DNA from: [Eubacterium] saphenum
GTDB lineage: Bacteria; Bacillota; Clostridia; Oscillospirales; Ruminococcaceae
Assembly: GCA_004555635.1 (NCBI GenBank)
Contig: SFHN01000054.1
Coordinates: 1 to 16,824, forward strand
Length of the DNA: 16,824 nt
Direction of reading: 5' to 3'
The translations under genes and the position numbers were made by a program. The notes beneath the pieces are model-generated. The model did no database searches and was not told the origin of the DNA. It worked only from the letters and a program-made list of their open reading frames with translations. This document shows positions 13,789 to 16,824 of the stretch, one piece after another (the first letter of the stretch is position 1; the number at the start of each line of letters is the position of its first letter).

Positions 13789-15897
13789 ATGACAGACAGC
13801 CCCTTTTCCCCCGCCAAGCGGGAGAATAACCCCAAGCGCGATTTCATCATTGTAAACAAATTTCAATCCAAACATTTTCCATCGTCCCCAAAAGATACCG
13901 CGCGGGAGTTTTCCGCTCTCGGAGAAATGGTGCGAAACAGCTTTCCAAAGGGGAAATGCGCAGTGATTGCCTTTGCGGAAACGGCGGTAGGCATCGGCGC
14001 ATACATTGCCGCTATGCTGGGAGAGCGCTGCGTGTTTATAAGCACAACCCGCGAGAAGCTGCCAAAGCATTTCTGCGCCGTCGGCTTCAGCGAGTGTCAC
14101 AGCCACGCGACAGAGCACGAGCTTTGCATTCGGAGCGGGATTTTCGACGGGGCAGAGCGCGTGTTCCTTATTGACGACGAATTTACCACGGGAAAAACCG
14201 CCGCCGCGCTTGCGGAAAAGCTGCGCGAAGCGCTGCCCGAGGGCTGCGGGATAACCGCCGCCGCGTTTATTGCAAGCGAGGAGAGCAGGCGGCTGTTTTC
14301 CGAGCGCGGCATTGACGTTATCGCCCCGCATAACACCGACGGAATACTCCCGCCAAGCTTTCCTGATACGTTTCTCCCCGACAGGGAGACCGCGCTGCGC
14401 TCTCCCGACAGCGTGGTTACGCTTAACGCGCTGCTTGACACGCGCCTCGGCGTAAGCGCCGCGGAATACTCTAACGAATGCAGAAAACTCTGCGAAGAAA
14501 TACTGCGCCGCCTTCCCGAAGCGGAAAGCGCCGAAATCATCGGCACGGAAGAGCTTTGCCTGCCGCCGATTTATCTCGGGGAAATGCTCGAAAAGCGCGG
14601 CTGCAAAACGGTCGTCCATTCAGTAACGAGAAGCCCTATGCTCCCCTCTGCGGCAGCGGGCTATCCGATATATTCCCGCGCAAAGCTGCGCAGCCTTTAT
14701 GACAGCGAAAGAACCGTTTACCTCTATAACGCAGCACCCTGCGACCTCTCGATTATCGTCACAGACGCGGACAATCCGAGCGATGAAGCGGTTCGCGCGC
14801 TGTGCGGCGCGGCGGGCGGAAAGCAGGTTGTGCTGGTGCTTTACCGCGGGCGGAAAATGCGCACAAGCATTCTCCCCGACGACTGCACGCTGCTGTTAAA
14901 GGACATTACGGGAGTGCTTTCCCCGCTGTCCGCAAAGCAGCGCGAGCCGCTGATACAAAGCGGGGTGCATTACTGCGAGCTTCTCCCCGCGGAATATGAG
15001 CCGTCGGAAGAATACCTGCGGCAGTATGAAAACGGGCTTTCGCTTTGGGCGGGGATAACCGCAGCCGCCGTGAAGTCCGTTGCAGAGCGCATTTTCTCCG
15101 AAACGGGAAATAGAACCGCGCTGGTTTCTCTTGCGCGCGCAGGCACTCCCGTCGGTATACTGATAAAGCGGTACATAAAAGCGCGCTACGACTGCGACGT
15201 CGCGCACTACACGATATCCATAATCAGAGGGCGCGGCATAGATGAGCAGGCGCTGCGCTATATTACCGCGCGGCACGACCCGCGCGATATCAGGTTCATT
15301 GACGGCTGGACGGGAAAGGGCGCGATTACGCGGCAGCTTCGCGAAGCGCTAAAGGACTTCCCCGAAATCGACAGCCGCCTGGCGGTGCTTGCCGACCCCG
15401 CGGGGCTTTGCGAGATTTACGGCACGCGGGACGACATCTTTATCCCGTGCAGCTGCCTTAACAGCGTGGTTTCGGGGCTGTTCAGCAGAACGGTGCTGAA
15501 GGACGGCGTTATCGGCGAGGGGGATTTCCACGGCGCGCACTATTTTGCACAGCTTTCGGAAAAAGACAGAACCTACGAGTTTATCGAAGCGGTTGAGCGC
15601 GCGGGAAACGGCGCTGCGCTGCCGGAATTTACCCCCGCAGAGGGCAGCGGGCTTTCCGAAACGGAGGAAATCGCAGCCGCCTTCGGCGTGTCCGATATAA
15701 ACCTCGTAAAGCCGAGCATAGGCGAAACCACCCGCGTTTTACTGCGGAGAATACCGAAGCTGGTGCTTCTGCGCGACGTAGACAGCGAGCTTACCGCGCA
15801 CATAAGAGAGCTTGCGCGGGAAAAGGGCGTAGAGGTGCGGGAGTATCCGCTGCGTCACTACCGTGCCTGCGGAATAATCAGCACAGGCGACGTGTAA
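13789..15897 (+). CDS. Four-domain fusion PRTase_2-TRSP-StiP(PRTase_1)-PELOTA, Ter-associated nucleoside-like metabolite pathway
   Basis: A 702-residue protein. Residues ~20-190 form an orotate-PRTase-like domain (PRTase_2), with FSECHSHATE (100-109) and a PRPP-loop-like FLIDDEFTTGKTA (126-138). Residues ~215-370 form the TRSP domain, named for its motif, here TRSP at 280-283. Residues ~393-600 form the StiP/PRTase_1 domain, with VSLARAGTPVG (446-456) and a second PRPP-loop-like FIDGWTGKGAIT (503-514). Residues ~636-702 are a PELOTA RNA-binding-like domain, beginning KPSIGETTR and ending YRACGII. These families are known from tellurium-resistance (Ter) gene neighbourhoods and are predicted to build a nucleoside-like metabolite. 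They are usually spread over two proteins, so the single-chain form is notable. The ATG at 13789 follows AAAGGA. An upstream ATG at 13666 would overlap the PHP gene and add 41 unlike residues. Confidence 0.9.
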   Translation: MTDSPFSPAKRENNPKRDFIIVNKFQSKHFPSSPKDTAREFSALGEMVRNSFPKGKCAVIAFAETAVGIGAYIAAMLGERCVFISTTREKLPKHFCAVGFSECHSHATEHELCIRSGIFDGAERVFLIDDEFTTGKTAAALAEKLREALPEGCGITAAAFIASEESRRLFSERGIDVIAPHNTDGILPPSFPDTFLPDRETALRSPDSVVTLNALLDTRLGVSAAEYSNECRKLCEEILRRLPEAESAEIIGTEELCLPPIYLGEMLEKRGCKTVVHSVTRSPMLPSAAAGYPIYSRAKLRSLYDSERTVYLYNAAPCDLSIIVTDADNPSDEAVRALCGAAGGKQVVLVLYRGRKMRTSILPDDCTLLLKDITGVLSPLSAKQREPLIQSGVHYCELLPAEYEPSEEYLRQYENGLSLWAGITAAAVKSVAERIFSETGNRTALVSLARAGTPVGILIKRYIKARYDCDVAHYTISIIRGRGIDEQALRYITARHDPRDIRFIDGWTGKGAITRQLREALKDFPEIDSRLAVLADPAGLCEIYGTRDDIFIPCSCLNSVVSGLFSRTVLKDGVIGEGDFHGAHYFAQLSEKDRTYEFIEAVERAGNGAALPEFTPAEGSGLSETEEIAAAFGVSDINLVKPSIGETTRVLLRRIPKLVLLRDVDSELTAHIRELAREKGVEVREYPLRHYRACGIISTGDV

Positions 15898-15909
15898 AGG
15901 AGGGGCTTT

Positions 15910-16656
15910 GTGGCAATTCTCTTCACCGACCTTGACGGAACGCTGATTTTCTCGGCAAAGCGGAAAACAGACGGCGACATTGTCGTTGAGCAAAAAAACG
16001 GCGAAGCAATAAGCTGCATTTCCGCTTTTCAAAACGAAATGCTGCCGAAGCTCAAAAACGTTGTCCCCGTGACAACTCGAAGCGTCGAGCAGTATCTGCG
16101 AATACGCTTTCCAATGGGCTTTTCGCCAAAGTATGCGATAACCGACAATGGCGGCACGCTGCTGATTAACGGCGCGCCCGACCCCGCGTGGGCGGCTTGG
16201 GCGAACTCCGCCGCAAAAGAGTGCGAAGCCGAGCTTGCTTTGGCGCGGGAAGCGCTTCTAAACGACCCCGACAGAAGCTTCGAGGTGCGAACGGTTGACG
16301 GGCTGTTTCTGTTCACAAAAAGCCGCCGCCCCGAAGATACGCTTTCGCGGCTGGGCGAGGGCAGGCTCTGCGAAGCGTTTTTCACGGGAGAAAAGGTGTA
16401 TGTTATCCCGAGGAAGATAAACAAGGGCAGCGCCGCGAAAAGGCTGCTCAATATGCTTCGGGAAAACGGAGAGGTCGGACGTGTTTTTTGCGCGGGCGAC
16501 AGCAAAATGGATATCCCGCTGCTTGATATAGGCGATACCGCGCTTTGTCCCGCAGAGCTTGCGGAGCTTGTAAAAACGCGCTGTAAGCTGACGCCTTCAC
16601 ACGGCAGGTTTAGCGATTTCGTTACCGAAACTTTCCTCGCCGCGCAGGACGTCTGA
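15910..16656 (+). CDS. HAD-superfamily phosphatase of the Ter-associated metabolite cluster
   Basis: A 248-residue HAD hydrolase of the Cof/sucrose-phosphatase-like (C2 cap) type. Motif I is FTDLDGT (nucleophile D7, general acid D9), motif II TTRS (~55-58), motif III Lys around 169-172 in RKINKG, and motif IV CAGDSKMDIP (194-203). A mid-protein cap lies at ~80-165. A HAD phosphatase of this kind recurs beside the TRSP/PRTase genes of Ter-linked clusters, where removal of a phosphate from the sugar-phosphate intermediate is predicted. The start is a GTG 12 bases after the PRTase stop, preceded by AAAGGAGGGG overlapping that stop, so translation is coupled. Substrate unknown. Confidence 0.88.
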   Translation: MAILFTDLDGTLIFSAKRKTDGDIVVEQKNGEAISCISAFQNEMLPKLKNVVPVTTRSVEQYLRIRFPMGFSPKYAITDNGGTLLINGAPDPAWAAWANSAAKECEAELALAREALLNDPDRSFEVRTVDGLFLFTKSRRPEDTLSRLGEGRLCEAFFTGEKVYVIPRKINKGSAAKRLLNMLRENGEVGRVFCAGDSKMDIPLLDIGDTALCPAELAELVKTRCKLTPSHGRFSDFVTETFLAAQDV

Positions 16657-16688
16657 CAATGCCCGCAGCGCGTGCCGTCTGAAAGAAA

Positions 16689-16718
16689 TGCACAAAAGAA
16701 GAAAACAAAGTTTGTGCA
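16689..16718. repeat. 8-bp inverted repeat TGCACAAA/TTTGTGCA downstream of the HAD gene
   Basis: Perfect 8-base arms (16689-16696 and 16711-16718) are separated by 14 purine-rich bases. The plus-strand copy is followed by AAAAA, so it is not a plus-strand intrinsic terminator. On the minus strand the hairpin is followed by TTTCTTTC. It lies 30 bases before a strong promoter, where it could be an operator. The function is uncertain. Confidence 0.4.
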
Positions 16719-16748
16719 AAAACGCATACCACAAATTTCCCGCGGCTC

Positions 16749-16777
16749 TTGAAAAAACGTTTACATTATGGTATAAT
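16749..16777 (+). promoter_or_regulatory. Strong sigma-A promoter for a gene beyond the right edge
   Basis: TTGAAA (16749-16754), a 17-base spacer and a perfect TATAAT (16772-16777). A second TATAAT lies at 16785-16790, with TTTACA at 16760-16765 but a 19-base spacer, so it is a weaker alternative. The two -10 boxes sit in near-repeats (GTATAATGTT and GTATAATATT) 13 bases apart. The transcript continues out of the window. Confidence 0.85.
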
Positions 16778-16824
16778 GTTATTGTATAATATTGTGCATT
16801 TGGGCGCTGCGCTGTCAGAGCGCG

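Noticed and set aside
13714..14619. Minus-strand open frame of 301 codons opposite the PRTase fusion
   Set aside because: It has no motif and no RBS, and it overlaps the clear PRTase_2 and TRSP domains on the other strand.
16760..16790. TTTACA with the second TATAAT as the main right-edge promoter
   Set aside because: The spacer is 19 bases, while TTGAAA-17-TATAAT just upstream is a better match. It is kept only as a possible secondary start.
1..16824. CRISPR arrays, insertion sequences, prophage or attachment-site repeats
   Set aside because: No regularly spaced repeats, no transposase or integrase motifs and no duplicated tRNA ends were seen by eye. Faint or long-range repeats could be missed without computation.

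Overview
The window looks like a chromosomal segment of a Gram-positive Clostridia-type bacterium, probably an Oscillospiraceae/Ruminococcaceae-like gut organism. This is inferred from strong AGGAGG-type ribosome binding sites, sigma-A promoters with 17-base spacers, GC-rich coding DNA with AT-rich intergenic DNA, and the order recJ - rel - metallo-beta-lactamase-fold gene - hemZ, a Firmicutes-type arrangement. No species can be named from the sequence.

Left edge (1-930). Bases 3 to about 200 read as a piece of a Bacteroidota TonB-dependent receptor N-terminal domain. That does not fit the rest of the window and suggests a chimeric contig end. Then come tRNA-Thr(UGU) and tRNA-Tyr(GUA), both on the minus strand with their own promoter and a hairpin, followed by a small DUF4870-type membrane protein with its own promoter and terminator.

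Central minus-strand block (965-11425). Read in the direction of transcription, the order is purB (adenylosuccinate lyase, close to the eukaryotic type), a polytopic membrane protein fused to a phosphate-binding-protein-like domain, recJ, a bifunctional (p)ppGpp synthetase/hydrolase, a membrane-anchored GIY-YIG protein, an MBL-fold hydrolase, an unknown basic 116-residue protein, and hemZ. Spacing is tight from the fusion protein to hemZ, including a direct stop/start abutment and an RBS that overlaps a stop codon, so this looks like one operon joining DNA repair, the stringent response and housekeeping hydrolases. A hairpin separates purB from the rest.

Next minus-strand block (11443-12975). 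A YfcE-type phosphodiesterase lies downstream of azlD and azlC (branched-chain amino acid exporter). azlC carries an internal deletion and a frameshift, so the exporter is probably dead unless this is an assembly error.

Right, plus-strand block (13010-16824). A divergent promoter drives a PHP-domain phosphoesterase. It is followed closely by a 702-residue protein that joins four domains of the tellurium-resistance (Ter)-associated nucleoside-like metabolite pathway (PRTase_2, TRSP, StiP/PRTase_1, PELOTA), and then by a HAD phosphatase of the same pathway. A strong promoter and an inverted repeat follow the HAD gene, and the next gene lies outside the window. This cluster is the most interesting system in the window. 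Its families were described earlier by comparative genomics, but to my knowledge the metabolite has not been identified.
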